In this document: positions 41,955 through 50,556 of the stretch, piece after piece
Position numbering within the stretch: the first letter of the stretch is position 1
How the letters are laid out: each line of letters starts with the position of its first letter
Source: UBA6522 sp965262365
GTDB lineage: Bacteria > Pseudomonadota > Gammaproteobacteria > Steroidobacterales > Rariloculaceae
Assembly (NCBI GenBank): GCA_965262365.1
Contig: OZ253541.1
Span: forward strand, 372,001 to 436,000
Reading direction: 5' to 3'
Length of the DNA: 64,000 nt
The notes under the pieces: model-generated
What the model was told of the DNA's origin: nothing
The model's database searches: none
The model's input: only the letters and a program-made list of their open reading frames with translations
Translations under genes and position numbers: made by a program

Positions 41955-43445
41955 TCATCGCCTTGTCATCCTTCGGGCCAATACCCGCAACCCGGGCAGC
42001 GCCAGGCTGATGACCACGAGCGCAAGCAGGGTAACCGCCACGGGTCGGGTAAAGAAAATGCCGTGGCTCCCGTCGGACATCATCAGGGACTGGTGATAAC
42101 CGCGCTCGGCTATTCCGCCCAGCACCAGGGCGATGACCAGCGTGATTCTGGGATAGTCGAAACGCACCATGAAGTAACCGATCACGCCGAACACCATCGC
42201 CGCGATGACGTCGCCAAGGCTCGACTGCAGCGCGTAGGCGCCCATCAGCCCGACGGAGATCACCACCGGTACCAGGTACCGAACGTCGGTGCGCGTGATC
42301 AGCACCAGGTAACGCGCGAGCATAAGACCCGCGGCAGAGGCCAGCACGCACGACAGCGACAGCGCCATGATCAATCCGTAGATCACATGCTCGTTGTCGA
42401 GCAGCAGTCGCGGCCCCGGCTCCAGACCGTGAAGAATCAGCACGCCAAGAAAAACCGCCATCTCCGCACTGCCCGGTATGCCGAAGGCCAGCGTGGGAAT
42501 CAGCGAGCCGCCGTCCTTGGCGTTGTTGGCGGCTTCCGAGGCGATCACGCCCTGAATGTTGCCGTGGCCATAGGTCTCGGGTTCCGCCGAAATTTGCCGC
42601 GCCACCGAATAGGAGAGGAACGAAGCGACCGTGCCCCCGATACCCGGCACCGCGCCGATGAAGGCGCCGATGGCCGAACCCCGCAACAGCGTTGTTACAT
42701 TGGCGAACACCGCCCTGACCCCATCGAACACCCGGCCCAATGCGTCGGGACCGTTGCCGGCGGCGACTTGCCCCCCGACAGTGGAAAGCTGGATCATCTC
42801 GGCGATGGCAAAGAGCCCGATCAGTGCGGGTACGAGCTGCACGCCATCCCAGAGGTACTCGATGCCGGCGGTGTAGCGCAGACCGCCGCCCACGTCGTCG
42901 AAGCCGACGAAGGCCAGCATCAGTCCGATACCGCCGCTGATGAGTCCCCGCAGCAGCTTGCCCCCGGTGGACACGGCGATAGCGCTCAATCCCAGCACGG
43001 CCAGCATGAAGAACTCCGGCGGACCGAACAGCAGCACCACCGCCTTGGCAACGGGGATGACCGCCAGCATCGCGGCCACGCCGAGCAGCCCCCCCAGGGA
43101 GGAGGCCACCGCTGCCGCGCCGATGGCCATGCCGGCCTTGCCCTGACGGGCCAGCGGGTAGCCGTCGAAACACGTGGCGGCATTGGGCGCCGCCCCGGGC
43201 GTATTCAGCAGGATCGCCGAGAGGGACCCGCCGAACGGAACGCCGCCCATGATGCCGCCGACCAGCACGATGGCGGAGTCCGGATTCATGCCGAAGGTCA
43301 GCGGAATCAGCAGTGCCAGCGCGGTCGTGCCCCCGAGACCGGGAACGGCGCCGAAGAACAGGCCGATCGCCGTGCCGAGTCCCAGGTAGCTCAGCGACTG
43401 TAATGTGAAGAGATGGGCAAGGGCCTGTGTGAAAGCATCAGTCAA
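41955..43445 (-). CDS. tctA: TctA large membrane subunit of a tripartite tricarboxylate transporter
   Basis: A 496-residue protein with about twelve membrane segments and the two conserved TctA repeats GLFFGAVPGLGGTTALALLI and the later GAVPGIGGTVASFLSYSVA. ESNN/EAANNAKDGGSLIPTL is another family signature. It is the ion-coupled transport channel. The TTG start overlaps the end of tctC by four bases, giving coupled translation. Complete. Confidence 0.92.
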   Translation of the reverse strand: MTDAFTQALAHLFTLQSLSYLGLGTAIGLFFGAVPGLGGTTALALLIPLTFGMNPDSAIVLVGGIMGGVPFGGSLSAILLNTPGAAPNAATCFDGYPLARQGKAGMAIGAAAVASSLGGLLGVAAMLAVIPVAKAVVLLFGPPEFFMLAVLGLSAIAVSTGGKLLRGLISGGIGLMLAFVGFDDVGGGLRYTAGIEYLWDGVQLVPALIGLFAIAEMIQLSTVGGQVAAGNGPDALGRVFDGVRAVFANVTTLLRGSAIGAFIGAVPGIGGTVASFLSYSVARQISAEPETYGHGNIQGVIASEAANNAKDGGSLIPTLAFGIPGSAEMAVFLGVLILHGLEPGPRLLLDNEHVIYGLIMALSLSCVLASAAGLMLARYLVLITRTDVRYLVPVVISVGLMGAYALQSSLGDVIAAMVFGVIGYFMVRFDYPRITLVIALVLGGIAERGYHQSLMMSDGSHGIFFTRPVAVTLLALVVISLALPGLRVLARRMTRR

Positions 43446-44392
43446 AGGATGTCTTTGAATTCTTCGTATAGAGCTCGCTGATCGGCGAAGTTGGCCGCCG
43501 TCTCGGCGCCCGAGAGCGGGGCCAGCGGCAACCCGGTCGATTCCGACCAGGCGCTGAGTTCGGCATCGGCGAGTGCCTGAGCCAGGGCATCGACGAGCAC
43601 CGTACGCGCCTCATCGTTCAGGTCCGGCGGGGCGCCCAGCACGCGCTGCAGCGCCAGCCGGTTCAAGTCCGGCAGCCTCAATGTCGCCGCCGTCTCGGCG
43701 CCAGGAAAAGTGCTGCTGCGCTGGAAGCTCGCGATGACTTTCAGATCGCCGGACTCGGTGTACCCCGAAAGTGAAGTCGACGGCCCGATCGCGACATCGC
43801 CGTCGCCGCGCACCACCGCGAGGATGTAAGCCTGGCTGCCCTGGTAGCCGGTGATGAAGCGTGCGTCGATGCCGAGCAAATGCGTCGCGATGACGGACGC
43901 AATATGGGCGGACGAGCCGGCGCCCGTGACGGTAAACTTGACGGGCCTATCGAGCGCCTTGAGGTCTGCGACGCTGGTAATGGCGCTTGAGCCGGCGGCG
44001 ACCAGTACATATTCGTCTTCGGAAATCCGGCCCAGCCAGGTCACCTTCGACAGATCGTAGGCCACCGCCTCTCCCAGAACCTCGGGAAGCAGCAACCCCG
44101 GAAGGTTGAACGCACCGATGGTGTAACCGTCCGGTCTGGCGCGGTAGATTGCCGTGGCGCCCTTGCGCCCTCCCGCGCCCGGCATGTTCCTCGGAATGAG
44201 ATTGACGTCGTTTGGCAGGTACTTCTGCATGACCGGCAGGACGCCGCGCACGTAACTGTCGAAGCCGCCGCCGGCGCTGTACGGAATGATGACCGTGATG
44301 TCCTTTTCGGGATAGTCCGCGAGCACACCGGCCGGAGCCAGCGCGAACAGGCAAAACACGGTGAGCAGCCGGCAATTGAATTGGCGTAGCAT
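43442..44392 (-). CDS. tctC: TctC periplasmic substrate-binding protein
   Basis: A 316-residue protein with a signal peptide (MLRQFNCRLLTVFCLFALAP, cleavage near LADYPEK). The TctC/Bug fold has TVIIPYSAGGGFDSYVRGVL near the N-terminus and PRNMPGAGG in the first lobe. The second lobe carries FTVTGAGSSAHIASV. It captures a carboxylate in the periplasm; the ligand is unknown because Bug proteins bind very diverse acids. Starting at 44392 gives a normal signal peptide; a start at 44461 would add 23 residues before it. First gene of the operon leading to ubiD. Confidence 0.88.
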   Translation of the reverse strand: MLRQFNCRLLTVFCLFALAPAGVLADYPEKDITVIIPYSAGGGFDSYVRGVLPVMQKYLPNDVNLIPRNMPGAGGRKGATAIYRARPDGYTIGAFNLPGLLLPEVLGEAVAYDLSKVTWLGRISEDEYVLVAAGSSAITSVADLKALDRPVKFTVTGAGSSAHIASVIATHLLGIDARFITGYQGSQAYILAVVRGDGDVAIGPSTSLSGYTESGDLKVIASFQRSSTFPGAETAATLRLPDLNRLALQRVLGAPPDLNDEARTVLVDALAQALADAELSAWSESTGLPLAPLSGAETAANFADQRALYEEFKDIL

Positions 44393-44555
44393 GGGTTGTT
44401 GCGGTCCGAACTCGCGAATCCGATGACGAATCAATCTTAGGGGATCGCCAAGCCGTGTCAATTGATGTTACGCGCTGTTCATGCTGCCGTAAGCGCGGGT
44501 GACCGAATCCCGCCCGCCAGCCTGGACATGGGCGTCGTCGCGTCGGCCATACAGG

Positions 44556-45584
44556 TCATCGAGACGGCGCCTTGGACTTGAGATGCAGGCGCCCCAGCGC
44601 GGTCAGCGACCGCGCTTGCAGTTTCAATTTCCCGGGCGCGGCTTCCCATCGATACACCGTCGCGGCCGTGACGCCGAGAAGCCGGGCGAATTCGGCGACG
44701 GAGAGACCCAGGCGCCGGCGCAGGCGGGCCACCGACTGGCCGCTCGGGCGGAGTTTCGGGAGCGGCGTGGCCGCGGCATTCTCCCGCGCGGGCGGCTGCC
44801 GGCGCTTTGCCGAGGCCTGTGCGACGCGCCCGCTTTTCGGTCGTTTTTTCGGTCGTTTCGCCGGCGCGTCGGGCGCATCTTCCATTTCGAGGTCGATGCC
44901 GAAAATGCCGGCAAGATCATCGTCAGCCAGGGTGTTGTCGCCCGTCGCCTTGCCGCCGGGCAGCGCCAACTCCGCGTCGATCAGTTGCGCGGCATCGACG
45001 CCGCGCAGGGAGAACAGCGATTCGGGGCTGTCATCGAGCCGGCTGCCGACTCCGTAGAGCACCGCCGCTACGTGCTTGCACATGTCCGCCCAATCGGGGC
45101 AGGTGCAGTTCAGACCGATCTCTTTCGGTTTGGGAAAGAGGCCCTTGCCGCGGTCGGTCACGACAGCCATTACCCCTCCGGACAACCGGCCCTGGAGAAG
45201 CTCGATAATGGAGCCGATCTGGCCGGAGCAGCGGCGCTTGATGGACTTCCAGGCGGTGGCCTTGAGTTTGTCGACGCGAACGCGGACCTCGTAGAGCTCC
45301 GAACCGCTGACCATCGCGTCGATGCGGCCCGGGTGGATTTCCAGGTGACAGACCAAGCCGTTGCGCACGTAGGTGCGACCGCGCGGAAGGCGATTCGCGT
45401 AGTCGGAAAACGATTCCAGGTGCTCGCACCAGCGTTTTCCCCAAAAGCTCCGTGCGATGGTGCGCCCTTCGATTCGAACCGGTTGAACGTCCTTCCCGGC
45501 CTTGCGCAGCCGGCTCATTTCCAGAATCCCCTGGGCGCGCCGCTCAGCTACCGGAACGTACCGCCGCCACATACCGTATGACAC
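44556..45584 (-). CDS. SWIM zinc-finger protein with C-terminal helix-turn-helix
   Basis: A 342-residue protein. The SWIM motif is C160-x-C162 ... C169-x-H171 in CTCPDWADMCKH. The N-terminal 150 residues are the usual SWIM-protein domain (SFWGKRWCEHLESFSDYANR). A basic, Lys/Arg/Pro-rich linker (230-280) leads to an XRE-like helix-turn-helix at about 290-325 (LGLSVAEFARLLGVTAATVY). SWIM proteins are found beside SNF2-type helicases, and one lies 33 bases upstream here. DNA/protein binding is likely, but the pathway (repair, defence or chromatin) is unproven. Confidence 0.85.
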   Translation of the reverse strand: MSYGMWRRYVPVAERRAQGILEMSRLRKAGKDVQPVRIEGRTIARSFWGKRWCEHLESFSDYANRLPRGRTYVRNGLVCHLEIHPGRIDAMVSGSELYEVRVRVDKLKATAWKSIKRRCSGQIGSIIELLQGRLSGGVMAVVTDRGKGLFPKPKEIGLNCTCPDWADMCKHVAAVLYGVGSRLDDSPESLFSLRGVDAAQLIDAELALPGGKATGDNTLADDDLAGIFGIDLEMEDAPDAPAKRPKKRPKSGRVAQASAKRRQPPARENAAATPLPKLRPSGQSVARLRRRLGLSVAEFARLLGVTAATVYRWEAAPGKLKLQARSLTALGRLHLKSKAPSR

Positions 45585-45617
45585 TTCAATGTTCCCCTTG
45601 ATTTCCTTGCGCTGCCC

Positions 45618-48293
45618 TTACAATGCCGCGCGCGTAACGTCCAGCCTCACCAGGTCGAGCAATTCGTCGTCGGACAGTTCCGTGAGGTTGACCTCCCCCC
45701 CGCCGGTGAGAATGTCCTCCGCCAGTTGCTGCTTGTCCGCGATCATCCGGTCTATGCGTTCTTCGACCGTGCCCCTGGCGATGAACTTGTGGACCAGCAC
45801 GTTTCGTCGCTGGCCGATGCGGAACGCGCGGTCGGTCGCCTGGTTCTCAACCGCCGGGTTCCACCAGCGATCGAAGTGAATGACGTGCGAAGCTGCCGTC
45901 AGGTTGAGCCCCGTTCCGCCCGCCTTCAACGACAGGATGAAGAACGGCGGCCCGTCCTCGTCCTGAAAACGCTCCACCAGCAGGTGGCGGCGCTTGACGC
46001 CGGTGGCGCCGTGCAGGCTGAGGCCCGGCCGGCCGAAGACCGCCGTCAGGCGCTCCGCCAGCGGATCGATAATCTCGCGGAATTGAGTGAAGACCAGCGT
46101 CTTCTCCTGCCGTTGAGCGAGTTCTTCGCAAATCTCCGCCAGCCGCAGGAATTTGCCGCTGTCGTTTGGGCGAAATTCGCCATTTCCGAGAAACTGACCG
46201 GGGTGGTTGCAGACCTGCTTCAGGCGCAGTAGCGAGCGCAGCACGATGCCGCGGCGCGCCATCCCTTCTCGGGATTGCAGCTCTTGTTTCATGGTGCGGA
46301 CCACCTGTTCGTAGAGCTTGACCTGCGCCTGAGTCAGGCTGCAGTAGCGTGCGGTCTCGGTCTTCTCCGGCAGATCCGCGATAATGCTCCGATCCGACTT
46401 CAGGCGCCGCAGGATGTAGGGTCCGACCAAGCGGCGCAGGGGTGCATAGCGGTCTTCCTCGCGGGCCTGCAGTTCCTTGGCGAAGCTCTGGAAGACCTTG
46501 CGCGAGCCCAGCAGTCCAGGATTGAGAAAGTCGAACAACGCCCACAGGTCGCCCAGGCTGTTCTCGACCGGCGTGCCGGTCAAGGCGATGCGGGCATGAG
46601 CCCTGAGCTTTCTGACCGCCTTGCTCTGCCGGGTCGCGGGATTCTTGACGGCCTGGGCTTCGTCCAGGACGATCAGCCGCCAGCGCAGGTTCTGGAGCCA
46701 GGTCTGGCGAATCAGCATCGCATAGGTCGTGACGACCAGGTCGGCATCGGCCAGGCGATCCCCGGGAGCGGACGCGATGTCTTCCAGCGTCTGCCGATCC
46801 GTCTCGGCCGGGTGCAGGAAGCACAGCTTCAACGAGGGGGTGAACCGAGCCGCCTCGCTGCGCCAGTTGCCCAACAGGGACGCCGGCACAACCAGCAACG
46901 CCGGCGCGGCTTGCCGACGCGGGGCGTCCTCGCGGTTGCTCAGCAACAGCGCCAACACCTGAACGGTCTTGCCCAACCCCATGTCGTCCGCGAGGCAGGC
47001 GCCGAGCCCCAGACGGGTGACGAAATGCAACCAGTTCAGCCCCGCCTGTTGATAGGGTCGCAGCGTACCGCGCAATTCGCGGTTTACCGCCACCGCATCC
47101 AGGGCGCCGGGTTGCCGCAAGCCGGTGAGAATCTCGCGCATCGCGGCGCCGGCTTCGACATGCACCCAGGCGTGCACGTGCTCCGCCTCTTCGTGGCGGC
47201 GCAGATCCGCCGAGGCGCCGGCGAGCAGGCGCATGCCCTCGACGAATGAGACGCCGCCGGCAGCTTGCCGCTCGAGTTTCCGCCAATGCTCGATGGCCTG
47301 ATGCAGCTTGTCCCGGTCCACCTCCACCCATTGGCCGCCCAGCAACACCAGATCGTCTTCCCCGTCGAGCAATGCACGCAATGCTTCGGATGACATCGGT
47401 TCCCCGCCGAGGGCGACCCGAACGTCGAAGTCCAGGATAGAGTCGGCGCCGAGGGCGGATGGCGCCCCGCGGCCGATGGTCACCGACACTTGTGGCCGGG
47501 GACGCTTGCTCCACCAGTTCGGCAGCCGCACTGACAGGCCGCTCGCCTCCAGCTCCGGCGCGCTGCACAGCAGCCGGTAGGCCCGTGCCGGCGGCCAGGC
47601 CAGGGCGCGGTAGACGTCGCCGGAGTCCACCAATTCCCGTACCCAGCCGCAGGCCTCCGCGGCCCGGTGCACCGGTGACAGCAGTTTGATGAGGGCCCCG
47701 CGGTTACCGGCTCCGGCGTACTGCTCCAGCGCCTTGCGCAAGGGCAAGTGTTTCAACCGCCCCGCCGCGCCGAAACCGGATGCATAGGTCGCCATGAAGG
47801 CAAAGGGGTGCGCGGCGTCGTTTCTGTTTTCGGCCAGATGGAAGCAGACGCGTCCGACCCGATGCCATTTCGGCGCCCGCGCCGCGAGGAATGCGGCCAA
47901 ACCTCCCGCCGATTCCGCGCGCTCTTGCACCCACTCGTCGAGACTCCGCCAAACGCCCCGAAGCGTTTCCTCGGACAAGTATTCGCCGCCCTTGAGGGGT
48001 GGGGCGGCCAACAGCAGGTTGGTCCAGTCGGCGCCCGCCGGCGTCTCGACCTCGAAGCATTCGCCGCTCTCGGGAACGTGGCACAGGGCGGTGAGGTAAC
48101 GCTCGGCGAACCGTTGCCAGTACCGCACGCTCGGCGCGGCGCCAGCGGGCGCCTTGTCCGCCGCCAGGGTGAAAAGGGCGCCACGCCAATCGGACTGAAA
48201 GGCGCCTTGCAGGCGTGAACACTCGGTGGGGGTCGTTTCGGCCCCCGAAGTGTCCCAGCGCAGACGGCCAGCCGGTGTCAGTTGGATGCCCAT
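45618..48293 (-). CDS. SNF2-family DNA helicase/translocase
   Basis: An 891-residue protein. The C-terminal 480 residues hold the helicase core: motif I DDMGLGKT (about 434-441), motif II DEAQ (about 544), GTPVENSLGDLWALFDFL (III), and motifs V/VI in LKAGGTGLNLTAASHVI and RAFRIGQRR. The N-terminal 400 residues are the SNF2-associated region typical of bacterial RapA-like enzymes that pair with SWIM proteins. It uses ATP to move on double-stranded DNA and remodel protein-DNA complexes. It is first in a two-gene operon with the SWIM/helix-turn-helix gene. All motifs are intact. Specific role unknown; DNA repair or anti-phage functions are possible. Confidence 0.93.
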   Translation of the reverse strand: MGIQLTPAGRLRWDTSGAETTPTECSRLQGAFQSDWRGALFTLAADKAPAGAAPSVRYWQRFAERYLTALCHVPESGECFEVETPAGADWTNLLLAAPPLKGGEYLSEETLRGVWRSLDEWVQERAESAGGLAAFLAARAPKWHRVGRVCFHLAENRNDAAHPFAFMATYASGFGAAGRLKHLPLRKALEQYAGAGNRGALIKLLSPVHRAAEACGWVRELVDSGDVYRALAWPPARAYRLLCSAPELEASGLSVRLPNWWSKRPRPQVSVTIGRGAPSALGADSILDFDVRVALGGEPMSSEALRALLDGEDDLVLLGGQWVEVDRDKLHQAIEHWRKLERQAAGGVSFVEGMRLLAGASADLRRHEEAEHVHAWVHVEAGAAMREILTGLRQPGALDAVAVNRELRGTLRPYQQAGLNWLHFVTRLGLGACLADDMGLGKTVQVLALLLSNREDAPRRQAAPALLVVPASLLGNWRSEAARFTPSLKLCFLHPAETDRQTLEDIASAPGDRLADADLVVTTYAMLIRQTWLQNLRWRLIVLDEAQAVKNPATRQSKAVRKLRAHARIALTGTPVENSLGDLWALFDFLNPGLLGSRKVFQSFAKELQAREEDRYAPLRRLVGPYILRRLKSDRSIIADLPEKTETARYCSLTQAQVKLYEQVVRTMKQELQSREGMARRGIVLRSLLRLKQVCNHPGQFLGNGEFRPNDSGKFLRLAEICEELAQRQEKTLVFTQFREIIDPLAERLTAVFGRPGLSLHGATGVKRRHLLVERFQDEDGPPFFILSLKAGGTGLNLTAASHVIHFDRWWNPAVENQATDRAFRIGQRRNVLVHKFIARGTVEERIDRMIADKQQLAEDILTGGGEVNLTELSDDELLDLVRLDVTRAAL

Positions 48294-48482
48294 GTGCGGG
48301 AACCGTACTGGCGTGTTGGCGCCATTTCAAGCCACCGAATGGGCAAGCTGGCCGTCGAACGCCACCATGACCGGGGCGCGAAATTGCGGGACCGAGCGAG
48401 GCCTTGGCGCCCGACCGGGTACACGCATGACAGATGATTCTGGATATCATTGTGTCTGTGTCAGGCATTTATTCTTGATTTG

Positions 48483-48498
48483 GGACATAATGATGTCC
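48483..48498. promoter_or_regulatory. Inverted-repeat operator candidate for hipB
   Basis: GGACATAATGATGTCC is a perfect 6-base inverted repeat with a 4-base spacer, 22 bases before the hipB start. Its centre includes a -10-like CATAAT. HipB proteins repress their own operon through inverted repeats, so this is a natural candidate site, although the sequence differs from the E. coli operator. Confidence 0.5.
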
Positions 48499-48520
48499 AT
48501 TCAAGATGACGGGCTCATTC

Positions 48521-48796
48521 ATGAAAACTCTGTCCCTCGTGACCGCCGCCGATGTGCAGCAACAACTGGCGGAGGCGGTCAGGCATAAGCGCAAGCGGCT
48601 GAAGTTCTCCCGCGAGGCCCTCGCCCGGACGAGCACGGTACCCGCGTCGACGATAAAGAAATTTGAAACCACCGGGCAGATCTCATTGCGCCAGTTCATC
48701 CTGCTGTGGCAATGCGTCGACGAACTGGAACCGCTGGAGGTGTTGAGCAAAACGCCGGATGCGCCGCGCAGCATCGAAGACGTTCTGAGCTCATGA
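48521..48796 (+). CDS. hipB: HipB-like antitoxin, XRE helix-turn-helix
   Basis: A 91-residue protein with an XRE-type helix-turn-helix: VRHKRKRLKFSREALARTST and VPASTIKKFETTGQISLRQF. The start at 48521 (MKTLSLVTAADV) is chosen; an upstream ATG at 48506 lacks a better site. In the family it binds HipA and represses the operon. Its stop overlaps an ATG for the following, broken hipA. With no working toxin it may persist as a plain repressor. Confidence 0.85.
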   Translation: MKTLSLVTAADVQQQLAEAVRHKRKRLKFSREALARTSTVPASTIKKFETTGQISLRQFILLWQCVDELEPLEVLSKTPDAPRSIEDVLSS

Positions 48797-49381
48797 GCGC
48801 CTTTGCGCTGATTCCCTGCCCGATGGCTGGGGGATGCTGTTGATGGACCGGGTGTTTCGCCGGCGGCCGGCCGTTATCACATGCACAGTCTGTGCGGGTT
48901 GCTGGACGCGGACTTTCGCGCACCGTCAGTGGATTACGAAGACTTGATCAAAGCCGGCCAGATCCTGTGCGAGAGTCCGGCTGCCGGCCAGAGTCTGTTC
49001 GCTCGCGCGTTGTTCAATTTGTTCGCACTGAATCAGGACGATCACAGCAAGAACTGGGCCTTCCTGCAGGACGACGACGGCCAGTGGCGATCGGCGCCGT
49101 TCCATGACGTGACCTTCAGCCCCAGTCCCCACGGCGAACATGCCACCGCCTTTGTCGGACACGGCTCGCGGCCGCCGCTGAAGACCGTGAAACAGTTGGC
49201 TCGCCAAGCCAATTTTCGCGGTTGGAGACAGCCCCGGGAGGTGATTGCGCGCGTCGTCGACGCCATCGGCGAGTGGCATGCCGTCGCCTCGGACCAGGGT
49301 ATCGGCGCTGGAACGCGAGCGCTCATAGGCAAGAGGCTCAGCCGGGCATACAGGCAGAACAAGGTATTGCTGACCGCTTGA
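48793..49381 (+). pseudogene. hipA: HipA-like kinase toxin, disrupted
   Basis: After the ATG overlapping hipB the frame dies within 16 codons. Fragments continue: LPDGWGMLLMDRVFRRR in one frame, then HMHSLCGLLDADFRAPSVDY and the rest to 49381 in another. The NQDDHSKNWAF catalytic motif and the HDVTFSPSPHG metal-binding stretch survive, but the N-terminal domain and ATP-binding region between FRRR and the HMHSL segment are gone. By family knowledge HipA phosphorylates glutamyl-tRNA synthetase; this copy cannot. Confidence 0.82.
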
Positions 49382-49518
49382 CACGAAACACATTATCGCC
49401 AGGAAACATGGGCGTGCCGTGGCTTCCGAACCCTGTGAAAGCCGACTGCTTGAATGGCCTATACTGGGCACCGTCTGTCCCTGCAGTCAATTGCGATAGC
49501 CGGTTGGAATGAAGCACC

Positions 49519-50502
49519 ATGGGCCGATTACGCCTCACTTTGGCAGCCTGGGATTACGACCGCGTCCGGCCGTTGATGGACGGGAGCATTCGCCCGGAGG
49601 GCATCGACATCGAAGCCGTCGTCTCGCGCCCTAGCGAGACGTTTTTCCGAATGCTGCGGCACCGGGAATTCGATGTTTCGGAGTTGTCGTTCTCCAACTA
49701 CACGATGCTGCGTGCCGGTGGTGACGAGAAGTTCATGGCGATACCGGTGTTTCCGTCGCGGTTGTTTCGCCATTCCTGCATCTACGTGAACAAGAACGCC
49801 GGCATCGACGAACCGATCGACCTGATCGGCAAGAAAATCGGCGTACCGGAGTATTCCATGACGGCTGCGGTATTCGCCCGTGGGATATTGATGCAGGAAT
49901 ACGGCATTACGCCGGATACCATCGAATGGTTCAGCGGCACGCAGGATGGCCTGCAACGGCCGTCCAGGATCGACTTCGACCTGCCCGGGAACGTGGTGCT
50001 CCACCGCATGCCGCTTGAGCGGGACATGGGTTCGATGCTCGACAACGGCGAACTCGATGCCATCATTTCGCCGAACGCGCCGCGCTCTCTCCACGACGAC
50101 CCATCCCCGGTGCGGCGGCTCTTTTCCGACTATCGGCGGGTGGAGAAGGAATATTACGAGAGAACCGGCATCTTCCCGATCATGCACACCATGGTATTCC
50201 GCCGCGAGGTGTACGAGGCCAACCCGTGGGCGGCTATCAGTTTGTACGAAGCGTTCGTCGAGGCGAAGCAGTGGGCGTATGCGCAGCTCATGGAAACCGA
50301 CGCGCTGAAGCTGACGCTCCCGTGGGTGGTTGCCGAGACCGAAGCAACCAGGCGCGTGATGGGCGACGATTTCTGGCCTTACGGTATCGAGCCGAATCGT
50401 GTGTCGCTGGAGGCGTTGCCGCGGTTCCTGTGCGAGCAGAACCTGATCGGCCGGGTACCGGAGATCGAGGAGCTATTCGCCCCGAACACGCTGGATGCCT
50501 AG
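49519..50502 (+). CDS. 4,5-dihydroxyphthalate decarboxylase-like protein
   Basis: A 327-residue protein that is complete by length and matches the Pht5-like family in RPLMDGSIRPEGIDIEAVVS at the N-terminus and FDVSELSFSNYTMLRAGGDE. The fold is that of periplasmic binding proteins, and many members are not decarboxylases, so the reaction is uncertain. No signal peptide is seen, so it should be cytoplasmic. It lies upstream of and convergent with a TTT transporter operon and in the same island as a Rieske oxygenase, which would fit aromatic acid breakdown. Confidence 0.75.
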   Translation: MGRLRLTLAAWDYDRVRPLMDGSIRPEGIDIEAVVSRPSETFFRMLRHREFDVSELSFSNYTMLRAGGDEKFMAIPVFPSRLFRHSCIYVNKNAGIDEPIDLIGKKIGVPEYSMTAAVFARGILMQEYGITPDTIEWFSGTQDGLQRPSRIDFDLPGNVVLHRMPLERDMGSMLDNGELDAIISPNAPRSLHDDPSPVRRLFSDYRRVEKEYYERTGIFPIMHTMVFRREVYEANPWAAISLYEAFVEAKQWAYAQLMETDALKLTLPWVVAETEATRRVMGDDFWPYGIEPNRVSLEALPRFLCEQNLIGRVPEIEELFAPNTLDA

Positions 50503-50556
50503 CGCCATCGTGCGTCGCGTGAGGCCCGGCGGCCGCGCAGGCAGGCTGGAGGATGC

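Noticed and set aside
41922..43403. Long plus-strand frame opposite tctA
   Set aside because: Its composition (Gln, His, Arg, Gly runs) is typical of an antisense shadow, and tctA is unambiguous.
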